DNA of 64,000 nucleotides from DATAYA01 sp963754235 (lineage in GTDB: Bacteria > Pseudomonadota > Alphaproteobacteria > Acetobacterales > Acetobacteraceae): the NCBI GenBank assembly GCA_963754235.1, contig CAVWFK010000013.1, positions 69,730-133,729 of the forward strand, read 5' to 3'. Positions 45,515 to 55,249 of the stretch are shown here, piece by piece. Under the pieces are notes generated by a model. The model was not told the DNA's origin, made no database searches, and saw nothing but the letters and a program-made list of their open reading frames with translations. A program made the position numbers and the translations under genes. Numbering within the stretch: position 1 is the first letter of the stretch; every line of letters begins with the position of its first letter.

Positions 45515-46261
45515 ATGCCCCCGAGCGCGAACCCCGATCCGGAACACGGGCGCCTCGCCGGCGGATCGGCGATCGTCACCGGCGCCGGCAGCGGCATCGG
45601 CCGCGCGATCGCGCTCGCCCTGGCGCGCGAGGCAATGCGGGTTCTCCTGGTCGGGCGTCACATCGACCCTCTTCGCCAGACGGCGCAACGGGCCGGTGCC
45701 GCCGCCGGCGCGGAGGTCGTGGCTGCCGACCTGGCGACCGAACTCGGTATCGCGACCGTCGCGCGTGCCGCACCCGCATCGCTGCGGGTGCTGGTCCACA
45801 GCGCGGGACATTTCGTGCGCCGGCCCGTCGTGGGAACCGCCGCACCGGAATGGCGCATGACCGCCGCCGTGAACGTGCACGCGCCAATGCTGCTGACCGC
45901 CGCGTGTCTCGGCGCCCTGAGCGCGGCCCGCGGGCATGTGGTGTTCATCAATTCCAGCGCCGGCCTGCAAAACGGCGCCCCCGGCACGGCCGCCTATGCG
46001 GCAAGCAAGCACGCCCTCCGCGCGGCGGCCGACGCACTCAGGCAGGAGGTCAATGCGCGGGGCATCCGCGTGCTGAGTATCTTTCCCGGTCGGACCGACA
46101 CGCCGATGCAGCAGGCGGTGCTGCGGGCCGAGGGCCGCAGCGCAAAGCCGGGCGCTCTGCTCGCCCCCGAGGACGTGGCGGAGATGGTTGTCGCGGCGCT
46201 GCTCCTGCCGCCGCGCGCAGAAGTCACGGAGCTGGCGATTCGTCCGTCGCTGCCGCTGTGA
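45515..46261 (+). CDS. Short-chain dehydrogenase/reductase
   Basis: 248 residues. VTGAGSGIGRAIALALA is the cofactor glycine motif, LVHSAG replaces the usual NNAG, and INSSAGLQNGAPGTAAYAASKHAL holds the catalytic Ser and the Y-x-x-x-K pair. As last gene of the sugar operon it is a good candidate for the oxidoreductase that makes or uses the lactone or ketose intermediate. The final 38 nt overlap the convergent DUF4910 gene. Confidence 0.85.
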   Translation: MPPSANPDPEHGRLAGGSAIVTGAGSGIGRAIALALAREAMRVLLVGRHIDPLRQTAQRAGAAAGAEVVAADLATELGIATVARAAPASLRVLVHSAGHFVRRPVVGTAAPEWRMTAAVNVHAPMLLTAACLGALSAARGHVVFINSSAGLQNGAPGTAAYAASKHALRAAADALRQEVNARGIRVLSIFPGRTDTPMQQAVLRAEGRSAKPGALLAPEDVAEMVVAALLLPPRAEVTELAIRPSLPL

Positions 46262-47564
46262 CGGCGTTTGCGTCAGGGCGCAGCAGCCCTGCCTCGTGCA
46301 GGGCGCATGCCGCGGCGGCAACCGAGCCGAACGGCTTGCCTGCGCGCTCGGCAATGTCCAGCAGACTGTGCCGACCGTCGCAGAGATTGAGCACCCAGAG
46401 CAGCGTGAGCGTGTCGAAGGCGGAGCCGGCGCCGTCCGAGGAGCCCTGGCCGCCAATCTTCGCGTAGAGGCCGCGGCGCCCGAGTTGCGGCTCGCCATAG
46501 GGGCAGGTGTTGATCCAGGTTCCGTCCGCTTCCGCGAGCTCGATGATGCGAGCCAGGGTCGCGAGCGAGTTCGCCATCGCGTCGCCGCGCACGAAGGCGA
46601 GGTTGTCGGCCGAGGTATGATATTCCGGAAACGTCCCGTTCGGAGAGCGCATCAGGCAACCGACCGGCAGGTTGAAGCCGGGCGAACAATACTGCCGTTC
46701 ATCGTAGCCGTAGGGCACGAAACCAAGCACCCGATCGCCCTGGCCCGCCTGGCTCAGGACGTGGGCGGCATAGCGGTCGATCGGCGCATCCCCGCGCCGC
46801 GAGCGCTTGTAGGTCGGCGGTGCGGGATCGCCGAGGCAGCTCAGGACGAGGCCGTGCGACACGCGCCGCGCTGCGTCGCGATTGGCGGCAAGCCAGGCGA
46901 TCGCGCCGATGGTGCCGGGGATGAACAGGAACCGATAGGTCCACCGCGGTTTCGGCCGCTGGTGCAGCGCGCGGGCGAGCTCGATCGCGACCGCGATTGC
47001 GGACAGGTTGTCGTTGGCGAGCGAAGGATGACAGCAATGGACCGATAGCAGGAACTCGCCTGGCTCCTGCCCCCGTACTACGCACTCGCCATAGGACAGG
47101 CTGCCGGCGATCAGGCTCGTGTCGATGGTCACGCGGTAGGCGGCATCGGTCATCGCCAGCCGCTCGTTGTGCGACAGGCAGAAACCCCAGGTGTCGGCAT
47201 AGTAGGCGGTACGATACGGAATCAAATCCGGCTGCCCGGGAAGGCTGTGCAAATGCCGGTCGAGTTCGCTGCGGGAGACGACCCGATCGACCGGAACGCT
47301 GTACTGGAGGAGGTGGAGGTTGTTGTCGGCGAAATCGATTGCCCTGCGGCCGTCCAGGCTGCGGATCGTGGCACCCCGGACGATCCATTCCTTCGGAATC
47401 TCCCAATCGAGGACCGGAGTTCCGCTTGGCACCTCGTGCATCTGGAGCGGGACCTGCCCGGCGATGTAGCGCAGCGTGTCTCGCAGGCCCGGGCCGGTGA
47501 TGCTTCGGCAGATCGGAAACAGAGCCTCAACATGCGCACGCAATCGGCCCTCCATCCCGCTCAT
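46224..47564 (-). CDS. DUF4910 aminopeptidase-like protein of polysaccharide loci
   Basis: 446 residues from ATG 47564 with AGAGGAG upstream. The start MEGRLRAHVEALFPICRSITGPGLRDTL and the metallopeptidase-like core (LLSVHCCHPSLANDNLSAIAVAIELARAL, with His, Asp-Asn in M28-like positions; PNGTFPEYHTSADN) are typical of DUF4910. A winged-helix-like end follows (HSLLDIAERAGKPFGSVAAAACALHEAGLL). Such proteins recur in gene clusters for unusual sugars; their reaction is not established. The gene faces the sugar operon and overlaps it by 38 nt. Confidence 0.75.
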   Translation of the reverse strand: MSGMEGRLRAHVEALFPICRSITGPGLRDTLRYIAGQVPLQMHEVPSGTPVLDWEIPKEWIVRGATIRSLDGRRAIDFADNNLHLLQYSVPVDRVVSRSELDRHLHSLPGQPDLIPYRTAYYADTWGFCLSHNERLAMTDAAYRVTIDTSLIAGSLSYGECVVRGQEPGEFLLSVHCCHPSLANDNLSAIAVAIELARALHQRPKPRWTYRFLFIPGTIGAIAWLAANRDAARRVSHGLVLSCLGDPAPPTYKRSRRGDAPIDRYAAHVLSQAGQGDRVLGFVPYGYDERQYCSPGFNLPVGCLMRSPNGTFPEYHTSADNLAFVRGDAMANSLATLARIIELAEADGTWINTCPYGEPQLGRRGLYAKIGGQGSSDGAGSAFDTLTLLWVLNLCDGRHSLLDIAERAGKPFGSVAAAACALHEAGLLRPDANAVTAAATDESPAP

Positions 47565-47734
47565 ATCAGCCGCTCCTCTGCCGCGGCCAGGAAAGCACTT
47601 CGGCCGGAAGGCGGCGAGCGCGGCATCACCTCAACCTCCGGTAGCTGACGGCATCGTGAAGTGTGCGCGGTCGCCTATTGCGATCAAGTGCGGGACAATT
47701 AAGCAAGCGATCGACACTGCACCGGGATCAGCCG

Positions 47735-48511
47735 ATGAACATCCGCAAGGCCGTCATTCTCGCTGGCGGCTACGGTACGCGTCTCATGGAGGAGACGGAG
47801 ACCCGGCCGAAGCCGATGGTCGAGATCGGCGGCAGGCCGATTCTGTGGCACATCATGAAGATCTACGCCGCCTACGGCACCACCGAATTCGTCCTGCCGC
47901 TCGGTTACAAGGGGCACATGATCAAGCAATATTTCGCCGAGTACCACCTCCACGCGTCCGACGTGAGCATCGATCTCTCTACCAACGCCGTCACCATGCT
48001 CAGGCGTAGCGCTGAGCCGTGGACGGTCACCATGGTGGATACCGGGCTTGATACGATGACGGGGGGACGGATCGCCCGGCTGCGGGAGCATCTGGGCGAC
48101 GAGCCGTTCTTTCTCACCTACGGCGACGGGGTGGCAGCGCTGGATTTGCGGGCGCTCGCTGAGTTTCACGCCGGGCACGGCCGGGCCGTCACGATCACCG
48201 CCGTTCGTCCGCCATCGCGGTTTGGGTCGCTCGATATAGAAGGCTCGCTGGTCAGGGCCTTCCACGAAAAACCCCCCGGCGGCGAGACGTGGATCAATGG
48301 CGGGTTTTTTGTCATGTCGCCCCGCGTCTTCGATTACATCGAGGGTGATGCGACCGTATTCGAGCGCGAGCCGCTCGAGCGGCTCGCGCGCGACCGCGAG
48401 CTGGTGGCCTTCCAGCACGAAGGCTTCTGGTACTCGATGGACACGATGCGCGACAAGAAGCACCTTGAAAATCTCTGGGCTTCCAAAGATGCGCCGTGGA
48501 GGGTTTGGTGA
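47735..48511 (+). CDS. rfbF: Glucose-1-phosphate cytidylyltransferase
   Basis: 258 residues. MNIRKAVILAGGYGTRLMEETETRPKPMVEIGGRPILWHIMKIY is the diagnostic nucleotidyltransferase start; FFLTYGDGVA has the metal-binding Asp and GSLVRAFHEKP and GFFVMSP complete the sugar site. The length matches RfbF. It makes CDP-glucose, the entry to CDP-deoxy and branched-chain sugars. The following methyltransferase gene overlaps its stop. Confidence 0.92.
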   Translation: MNIRKAVILAGGYGTRLMEETETRPKPMVEIGGRPILWHIMKIYAAYGTTEFVLPLGYKGHMIKQYFAEYHLHASDVSIDLSTNAVTMLRRSAEPWTVTMVDTGLDTMTGGRIARLREHLGDEPFFLTYGDGVAALDLRALAEFHAGHGRAVTITAVRPPSRFGSLDIEGSLVRAFHEKPPGGETWINGGFFVMSPRVFDYIEGDATVFEREPLERLARDRELVAFQHEGFWYSMDTMRDKKHLENLWASKDAPWRVW

Positions 48512-49767
48512 GCGCGGCGGCTGGTTGCAGCAGCAGTTCCGGCCGATCCTGTCGCATCTGCGGCGCGCCGCTCAGCCGGACATTCGCCAATCTCGGCACC
48601 TCGCCGCTTGCGAACGCCTTCATCCACCCGGAGCGCGCCGACCGGATGGAACCCTTCTATCCGCTCCACGCTTTCGTGTGTGACGCGTGCTTTCTCGTGC
48701 AGCTTGCGGAATACGAGACGCCGCACGCGATTTTCGGCGATTATGCCTATTTTTCGTCCTATTCGGAGAGCTGGTTGCGCCATGCCGCCGAGTTCGCGGC
48801 GATGATGGTCGGACGCTTCGGCCTCAGTTCGGCATCGCTTGTCGTCGAGGTGGCCAGCAACGACGGCTATCTGCTGCAATACTTCCGTGAGCGGGGCGTC
48901 CCGGTCCTCGGCGTCGAGCCCGCGGCAAACGTAGCTCGGGTCGCTGCGGAGAAGGGCATCCCGTCGGAGACTGCGTTCTTCGGAGCGGCTACCGCCCGGC
49001 GCCTGCGCGAGGCGGGCCGCGCACCGGATCTCATGGTGGCGAATAACGTACTCGCGCACGTGCCGGACCTGCATGATTTTGTCGAAGGCTTCCGAATCCT
49101 GCTGGCACCCGATGGCATCGCGACCTTCGAGTTCCCGCACCTGCTGCGTCTGATCGAGCACAATCAGTTCGACACGATCTATCACGAGCACTTCTCCTAT
49201 CTCTCGCTCGGCGTGGTGGAGAAGCTGTTCGCGCAGCACGGCCTGACCCTGTTCGATGTCGAGGACCTGCCGACCCACGGCGGCTCGCTGCGCATCTTTC
49301 TCCGCCACGCGGCGAATGCGGCGATCGCGGTCGGGCCGGCCGTGGCGGCGCTTGGTCGGCAGGAGCGGAGCTTCGGGCTTGACCGACCGGAGACCTACGC
49401 CGCCTTTGCCGAGCGCGTGGTCGCGATCAAGTGCGCGCTGCTGGATTTCCTGATCACGACGCGGCGCCGCGGCGAGAGCGTCGTCGCCTACGGCGCACCG
49501 GCGAAGGGCAACACGCTGCTGAACTATTGCGGCGTTGGCCCCGAATTGATCGCTTTCACGGTTGATCGCAGCCCGCACAAGCAGGGCTTGCTGCTGCCCG
49601 GCGCGCGGATTCCGATCCAGGCGCCCGAGTTGATCGAGGCGGCCGCACCGGATTACGTGCTCATCCTGCCGTGGAATCTGCGTGCGGAGATCACGGCGCA
49701 GCTCGGGTTCATCCGCCGCTCGGGTGGCCGCTTCGTCGTGCCGATCCCGGCGCTCGAGGTGTTCTGA
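48508..49767 (+). CDS. Sugar C-methyltransferase (zinc-containing, class I)
   Basis: 419 residues from GTG 48508, which overlaps the rfbF stop as GTGA (GTG 48496 also possible). The N-terminal CRICGAPLSRTFANLGTSPLANAFI plus VCDACFLVQL form the four-Cys zinc domain, LVVEVASNDGYLLQYF is the SAM motif, and the C-terminal part (VAYGAPAKGNTLLNYCGV) is the third domain of NDP-hexose C-methyltransferases. With rfbF it points to a CDP-linked C-methyl branched sugar. Target carbon is not predictable. Confidence 0.88.
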   Translation: MSAAAGCSSSSGRSCRICGAPLSRTFANLGTSPLANAFIHPERADRMEPFYPLHAFVCDACFLVQLAEYETPHAIFGDYAYFSSYSESWLRHAAEFAAMMVGRFGLSSASLVVEVASNDGYLLQYFRERGVPVLGVEPAANVARVAAEKGIPSETAFFGAATARRLREAGRAPDLMVANNVLAHVPDLHDFVEGFRILLAPDGIATFEFPHLLRLIEHNQFDTIYHEHFSYLSLGVVEKLFAQHGLTLFDVEDLPTHGGSLRIFLRHAANAAIAVGPAVAALGRQERSFGLDRPETYAAFAERVVAIKCALLDFLITTRRRGESVVAYGAPAKGNTLLNYCGVGPELIAFTVDRSPHKQGLLLPGARIPIQAPELIEAAAPDYVLILPWNLRAEITAQLGFIRRSGGRFVVPIPALEVF

Positions 49768-49799
49768 CGCAATCCCGCGACACAGGGCCGACGCAGCCG

Positions 49800-51329
49800 C
49801 TATCCCGCCGCGGGACGCCGGCGCCGGCCGCTTGATCGCAGGCGGAGGACCTCCTTTGCGGTCGCGAACACCCGAACCTCCGCACTATCCGGCCGGCCCG
49901 CCAAGGACCATAACGCGAATTCGGTCACCAGATAAATCGCGATCGTCGCGATGCCGGTCAACGCGCCTTGGACAAGCGCCGCGCCGCCCGCCGGCGCGCC
50001 CGGCTGCCAGCCAAGCCCGGCGCCATAGATCGCCGCGGCGGTGATGGCGCCCGCCGATGCAATACGGACCATGCTGCCGGCCGATTCGCGCCAGCGCACA
50101 TCGCCGCTGCCGCGCAGTTGCAAGGTGAACAGCACCGACTCGATCGACACGCAGATGACGGCAGCGATCGCGACGAGGCTCATCTTCCCCGTCAGGGACG
50201 ACACAGCATAGATCACGCCGACTTTTATTACCGCAGCGGCGGCGACCGCATAGAAGCTCTGCCGCACCTGACCGCGCGACGTCAGCACGGTCGTGCACAC
50301 CCAGCTAAAGGGCGAGAACAAACAGAGCCACGCGAAGATCGCGACCAATGGTTGTGCGGCCGCCCAGCGCGGCCCCATCAGCACCGCCACGATCGGGCCG
50401 GACGCGGCGGAAATCGCGATGGTGAGCGGCATGACGATCAGCAGCAGTGCGGCAACCACGGATAGCGCAAGCTCCACCGTATTGGTGCCGCGCCGTTCGG
50501 CAACCGAGACGCCGGAGAACAAGGCGCGCGATGCAGGCGCCACCAGTTCGCTGAGCGGCAGCACCGCCAGCTCCGCCGCAAGCATGTACACGCCGAGCAG
50601 CGACGGCCCGAGCACCCGGCCGATAATGAAGGCGTCGCTCTGCTCCCAGACCAGGCTCGCGAGGCTGGATGCCCAGGTCCAGAACGAGAACCCGATCAGG
50701 TCGCGCCACCGAGAGAGCGTAAGGCGGGCCCGATATGGATGCACCAGGTAGGTCATCGACACGCGCGACAGCCTGGAGACGGCGATGCCGATCACCAGCG
50801 CCCAGTAGCTTCGCATGATCAGAGCCGCGCTGACGGTGGCGACGAACTGGCTGATGCGGGGCAGGAACAGCAGTTTGAATTCCATGCTGAACCGAAGGGT
50901 ACGGCGAAATTCGACGATGCCGATATTCTCCAGCCCGGAGAAGGCGGCCAGGCCAGCGAGCAGCAGCAGGATTGGAAACAACCGGGGCTCGCCGAACCAG
51001 GCGCTGGCGATTCCGGCTCCGCCCGCGATCACCACCGCCGTCGCCACGCCGCGCAGCACCTGCATGGTGAAGGCGGTGTCGTAGAGTGCGCGTCCGGTCT
51101 CGGGCGATCGCACCAGCGCGTCCTGCACCCCGATTTCCGAGAGCGAGTTGATCGCGACCGAAAATGCTGTCGCCATGGCGACCAGCCCGAAATCTGCCGG
51201 CCTGAGCACGTGCGCCAGCACCACCAGGCTCACCAGGCCGAGCAGACGCGTCATCATGCGCCACGCGACCAGCCAGCCCGCGCCGATGGCCACCTTCCCG
51301 CCGAGGCCGATCGTGTCCTCGTCAGGCAT
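49800..51329 (-). CDS. Polysaccharide flippase, Wzx/WzxC-like
   Basis: 509 residues and about 12-14 membrane helices (GWLVAWRMMTRLLGLVSLVVLAHVL, DFGLVAMATAF, AALLLIVMPLTIAISAAS). DFGLVAMA and the following G-I/V-Q-D-A-L (GVQDALVRSP) are typical of WzxC-like lipopolysaccharide exporters of the MOP superfamily. It would flip lipid-linked repeat units across the inner membrane. Converges with the methyltransferase and precedes the GT2 and acyltransferase genes' ends. Confidence 0.85.
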   Translation of the reverse strand: MPDEDTIGLGGKVAIGAGWLVAWRMMTRLLGLVSLVVLAHVLRPADFGLVAMATAFSVAINSLSEIGVQDALVRSPETGRALYDTAFTMQVLRGVATAVVIAGGAGIASAWFGEPRLFPILLLLAGLAAFSGLENIGIVEFRRTLRFSMEFKLLFLPRISQFVATVSAALIMRSYWALVIGIAVSRLSRVSMTYLVHPYRARLTLSRWRDLIGFSFWTWASSLASLVWEQSDAFIIGRVLGPSLLGVYMLAAELAVLPLSELVAPASRALFSGVSVAERRGTNTVELALSVVAALLLIVMPLTIAISAASGPIVAVLMGPRWAAAQPLVAIFAWLCLFSPFSWVCTTVLTSRGQVRQSFYAVAAAAVIKVGVIYAVSSLTGKMSLVAIAAVICVSIESVLFTLQLRGSGDVRWRESAGSMVRIASAGAITAAAIYGAGLGWQPGAPAGGAALVQGALTGIATIAIYLVTEFALWSLAGRPDSAEVRVFATAKEVLRLRSSGRRRRPAAG

Positions 51330-51388
51330 GGCGGATCGCTGGTGCGGTCAAGGGGTGGTCCGTCTTTGGCGCATGACCCGGCGAGCGG

Positions 51389-52303
51389 TCATGCCGTCGT
51401 CCGGGGCGCGCCTGCCGCGGGTGGCGGGGGCGTCGCCAGCCGCCACAGAATATGCCGATGCAGCAGCCGGGTCACAGTCTCGCCATAGCGCGGCGTACGG
51501 CGAAGCGCGTGGTAGGCGTGCATTTCGAGATTGAGCTTGAGCAGCGCCTTGATCACCGGCCAGCGCAGCGGGATTCGCTGCCGGAACACAAGGTCTGCCG
51601 TCATCGGCAGCACCGGGAATATCCGACCGAGAGCGCCCGGGTTATCGCGTCGGATGGCGGCGATATAGGAAGCGGCCGGGGTTTGCTCGCGTACCAAGAG
51701 CGGCTCGGGAATTTCCATGTGCTTGCCGTGAAGCAAAGTTCCCGCAGCGATGGCCCAGTCATAGGCGTGAAAATACCGAGGTGGGAAGGACGCCTTCAGC
51801 GCGCGGGTTCGGTATAGACCGAAAATCCGCGTGTTGCGCGCAGGCGCGCTGAGATAGGCAGCGAGGTTCGTCACCGTGTCGGCGAGCAGCGGGTAGGTTC
51901 CGGCGATCGGCTGCCCTGCCCCGTCACGATCGTCGAACACGGACCGCGCGACACAAGCGACGACCCCGGGATCAGCCTCCAGCACTCCGAGCGTTTGCTC
52001 GACATAGCTCGGCAGGAGGTAGTCGTCTGCCGCCAGCCACATGAAGTACTCAGTCTTGGCTTGCTCGAGGACAAACCCGAAATTACCCGAGATGCCGAGG
52101 CTGCTTTCGTGGCGCGTGAAGGTCACCTCGGGATGGGTTGCGGCCAGCTCGCGACCGATCTGCGGCGTGGCGTCGGTGGAGGCGTTGTCGGACACCTGCA
52201 CCAGCGTGCCGCGATGCGTCTGCGCGAGCGCGCTTTCCACCGCGCGGCGGAGCGTGGCGGCACCGTTGAAGACCGGAATTCCGATCGTCACCGTCACGCT
52301 CAC
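51389..52303 (-). CDS. Family 2 glycosyltransferase
   Basis: 304 residues from GTG 52303, which overlaps the stop of the acyltransferase gene (GTGA). VTVTIGIPVFNGAATLRRAVESAL is the GT-A nucleotide-binding start and VQVSDNASTDAT the second motif; the metal-binding site is FMWLAADDYLLPSY. The C-terminal part contains no membrane helices. It transfers a sugar in glycan assembly; donor and acceptor unknown. Confidence 0.88.
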   Translation of the reverse strand: MSVTVTIGIPVFNGAATLRRAVESALAQTHRGTLVQVSDNASTDATPQIGRELAATHPEVTFTRHESSLGISGNFGFVLEQAKTEYFMWLAADDYLLPSYVEQTLGVLEADPGVVACVARSVFDDRDGAGQPIAGTYPLLADTVTNLAAYLSAPARNTRIFGLYRTRALKASFPPRYFHAYDWAIAAGTLLHGKHMEIPEPLLVREQTPAASYIAAIRRDNPGALGRIFPVLPMTADLVFRQRIPLRWPVIKALLKLNLEMHAYHALRRTPRYGETVTRLLHRHILWRLATPPPPAAGAPRTTA

Positions 52304-53358
52304 GGCAATACCTTCTCGGCGGCGGCTTCGGCGACCGGCGCTGCGGGGCGCACGGCAGACCGCTTGAGCGCGAGCGCACGCTTCTCGACGAAGTGCCACG
52401 AAAGAGCGGCCAGTCCGAGCGCCACGGGCAGCGACACAAGGATGTTTGCGTACCACGTCACGGGTGGTCCAAGAAGATACGTCACCGATTGCTGGACCGG
52501 ATAGGCGAACACATAGACCCCGTAGGAGAAATCGCCGCGGCGTGCGAGGTCGGGCAGGCGCACCGACCGGGCCATTGCGAGATAGATCACGAGGTAGGCG
52601 CCGAATAACGTGAAGGCGAGGCGGAACCCGCCCGTGGGCAGACTGGCCGCGAGGGCAACGGCGCTGAGCACCGCGAGGTGCCAGTCAAGCGGGACGCGAT
52701 CCCGCCAGAGATACAGCGTGGCGCCGGCCACGAACGGCGCGCCGAATGACACGTAGTAGCCGCCCATCCATCGCCAGTTCAGCACCAGCACAACTGCCAG
52801 GAGCACCAGTGCCACACTTGGCCGAAGCAGCTTCAGCTTGCCGAGAGCGAGCACGCCGAGATACATCAGGAATTCGTATTGCAGGGTCCAGAGTGAACCG
52901 TTCACGACCGATGGGGTGGGGTTGCTCCCGAACACGCCTGGCAGGCCATAGCGCATGTCCAGCAGCGACGCATTGCCCAGCACGTAAGATGCCGAGGCGG
53001 GGTCGGCGAAATACGCCCGCGTGGAGAGCGATGTGAACGCCGGGCCCAATAGCACGGCCGTCAGCAGGACGGCCACGAACAGGGCGGGAAAGATGCGCAG
53101 GCACCGCGCCTTGAGGAAGCGCCTCGCCGCCGGAGCACGGTCGAAGCTTTGGGTGATCAGGTATCCGCTGATCACGAAGAACACCAGCACCGCGACCGAA
53201 CCGAGATCGGTCTGCCGGCGGCTCAGAACCTCCAACGGCTGGGGCCAGCTTATACCCTGCGCGAGGGGAAACGCGTGCGAAACCAGAACAGCCAGCGCCG
53301 CGATGATCCTCAGCGCGTCGAAGTTGTTCCTTCGACCCCGGTTCCGCTCGGTCGCCAT
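52300..53358 (-). CDS. Membrane acyltransferase (family 3)
   Basis: 352 residues, about ten membrane helices. NNFDALRIIAALAVLVSHAFPLA carries the His essential in Acyl_transf_3 proteins, and GSVAVLVFFVISGYLITQSF and LWTLQYEFLMYLGVL (W-x-L-x-x-E) are the other conserved blocks. These enzymes O-acetylate or succinylate surface glycans. Coupled to the downstream GT2 gene by a GTGA overlap. Confidence 0.92.
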   Translation of the reverse strand: MATERNRGRRNNFDALRIIAALAVLVSHAFPLAQGISWPQPLEVLSRRQTDLGSVAVLVFFVISGYLITQSFDRAPAARRFLKARCLRIFPALFVAVLLTAVLLGPAFTSLSTRAYFADPASASYVLGNASLLDMRYGLPGVFGSNPTPSVVNGSLWTLQYEFLMYLGVLALGKLKLLRPSVALVLLAVVLVLNWRWMGGYYVSFGAPFVAGATLYLWRDRVPLDWHLAVLSAVALAASLPTGGFRLAFTLFGAYLVIYLAMARSVRLPDLARRGDFSYGVYVFAYPVQQSVTYLLGPPVTWYANILVSLPVALGLAALSWHFVEKRALALKRSAVRPAAPVAEAAAEKVLP

Positions 53359-53601
53359 TGGCGGATGCTAGCAGCGTGCGGGCGGCGCGGCCAGCCGGCA
53401 CATTGACAGCCGGCCCATTGGCAGCCCAGCTAAAGTGATTGTGACCTGCCGGGAGGTCCCGCACCGGTGCCGGAACGGCCCCGGCCGGCTACAGACTGAG
53501 ACACGCCGAACCAGAGCGAGGAGGACGACTGCAATGCAGGGCCGCGGCCGATCCGTGCCGGGCGGAGGTCCGCCGGAAGCGCGATCCGGCGGCGCCGTTC
53601 C

Positions 53602-54210
53602 TTGAAGTGGCATGGCACGTCGGTGGAGGGCGCGCTCGTCATTGCGCCCGACCGACAAGGCGATGATCGCGGCTTCTTCGCGCGCCTGTTCTGTGAACGG
53701 GAGTTCGCGGCCGCGGGGCTGGCGTCACGTTTTGTGCAGATCAACAATTCCCTCACGGCACGCCGCGGCACACTCCGTGGATTGCACTATCAACTGCCGC
53801 CCGCGGCTGAGGTGAAGCTGGTGCGCTGCATCCACGGCGCGATGTTCGACGTGGTTGCCGATCTGCGCCCCGATTCTCCGAGCTATGGCCGGTGGTTCGG
53901 CACCGAGCTCACCGGCGCAAACCGTGCGATGATGTATGTGCCGAAGGGTTGCGCGCATGGCTTCGTGACCCTGACCGACGAGGTCGAGACACTCTACTTT
54001 GTCAGCGAGCCCTACGCCCCGGAACTCGAGCGCGGCCTGCGGTTCGACGATCTCTGGATCGGCATCCAATGGCCGATACCGCCACTCGAGATGTCGGCCA
54101 AGGACCGCGCATGGCCTCGCTTCGACCCCGTGATGCCCGAGGCGCAGCGTCTGTGCGGACTTCGCGGCACCATCGGCGGCACCGCAGCGGAGCGATCATG
54201 CGCATCCTGA
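53602..54210 (+). CDS. dTDP-4-dehydrorhamnose 3,5-epimerase-like (RfbC family)
   Basis: 202 residues from TTG 53602 (GTG 53623 is an alternative). It is a cupin enzyme: DRQGDDRGFFARLFCEREF, FVQINNSLTARRGTLRGLHYQLPP with the catalytic His, VRCIHGAMFDVVADLRPDSPSYG and YVPKGCAHGFVTLTDEVETLYFVSEPYAPE. In this cluster it probably epimerises the 4-keto intermediate of the CDP- or dTDP-sugar. Overlaps the next gene by 13 nt. Confidence 0.88.
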   Translation: MKWHGTSVEGALVIAPDRQGDDRGFFARLFCEREFAAAGLASRFVQINNSLTARRGTLRGLHYQLPPAAEVKLVRCIHGAMFDVVADLRPDSPSYGRWFGTELTGANRAMMYVPKGCAHGFVTLTDEVETLYFVSEPYAPELERGLRFDDLWIGIQWPIPPLEMSAKDRAWPRFDPVMPEAQRLCGLRGTIGGTAAERSCAS

Positions 54211-55244
54211 TCACCGGAAATATGGGCTATGTGGGTCCCGTGGTCGCGCGCCACCTGCGAGCGCGCTTCCCGCGTGCCGTCCTGCTCGGGTTCGATAGCG
54301 GCCTGTTCGCCCACTGCCTCACCAACACCGGCCCGCTGCCGGAAACGGTGCTTGACGCACAGTTCTTCGGCGACGTGCGCGACATGCCCGACGCCGTGCT
54401 CGAGCACGTCGAGGCGGTCGTGCATCTCGCCGCGGTATCGAACGACCCGATGGGCAATCGCTTCGAGGCCGCGACCGACGACATCAACCGCGCAGCCAGC
54501 CTGCACGTGGCCGAGCAGGCGCACCGGGCAGGCGTGCGCGCCTTCGTCTTCGCCTCAAGCTGCAGCGTGTATGGCTTCGCCGAGGCCGGCGCGAGGGGCG
54601 AAGGCGATCGGCTCGATCCGCTGACCGCCTACGCCCGCTCGAAGGTCGCGACCGAGCAGGGTTTGCAGCAGCGCGAACTGCCAGGCATGACGGTCACGTG
54701 CCTCCGCTTCGCCACCGCCTGCGGCATGTCGGACCGGCTTCGGCTCGACCTCGTCCTCAATGATTTCGCCGCCAGCGCTGTCGCCGCCGGCGAGATTGCG
54801 GTTTTGAGCGATGGCACTCCCTGGCGCCCCCTGATCGACGTCGGCGACATGGCGCTCGCCATCGAGTGGGCGATCGGCCGCTCGCCCGAGCACGGCGGCA
54901 CCCATCTGGTCGTGAATGTCGGCTCTGATGACCGAAATCATCGGATCAGGGACCTCGCCGATGCGGTCGCGCGCGCGGTTCCGGGCGCGACGGTTTCCGT
55001 AAACGCGGCGGCGCCGCCGGATCACCGTTCCTATCGGGTGGATTTCTCGCGGTTCCGGTCGCTTGCTCCGGACCATCAGCCGCGCGTGGATCTGGCAGGA
55101 TCGATCGCCAATCTCGTGGGCGGGCTTCGCGCGATCGGCTTCAGCGATCGGAATTTCCGCGACTCACCGCTGGTCCGTCTTAAGACACTCGCGAACCAGC
55201 TCGACTGCGGCCGCCTCTCGCCCGATCTGCGCTGGCGGCGATGA
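54198..55244 (+). CDS. NAD-dependent sugar epimerase/reductase (extended SDR)
   Basis: 348 residues. MRILITGNMGYVGPVVARHL is the NAD-binding start, VVHLAAVSNDPMG follows, and the catalytic Ser and Y-x-x-x-K are in FASSCSVYGF and TAYARSKVATEQ. It resembles enzymes acting on 4-keto NDP-sugars. No separate CDP-glucose 4,6-dehydratase is seen in the window, so that step may be elsewhere or done by this protein. Confidence 0.85.
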   Translation: MRILITGNMGYVGPVVARHLRARFPRAVLLGFDSGLFAHCLTNTGPLPETVLDAQFFGDVRDMPDAVLEHVEAVVHLAAVSNDPMGNRFEAATDDINRAASLHVAEQAHRAGVRAFVFASSCSVYGFAEAGARGEGDRLDPLTAYARSKVATEQGLQQRELPGMTVTCLRFATACGMSDRLRLDLVLNDFAASAVAAGEIAVLSDGTPWRPLIDVGDMALAIEWAIGRSPEHGGTHLVVNVGSDDRNHRIRDLADAVARAVPGATVSVNAAAPPDHRSYRVDFSRFRSLAPDHQPRVDLAGSIANLVGGLRAIGFSDRNFRDSPLVRLKTLANQLDCGRLSPDLRWRR

Positions 55245-55249
55245 AGGCA

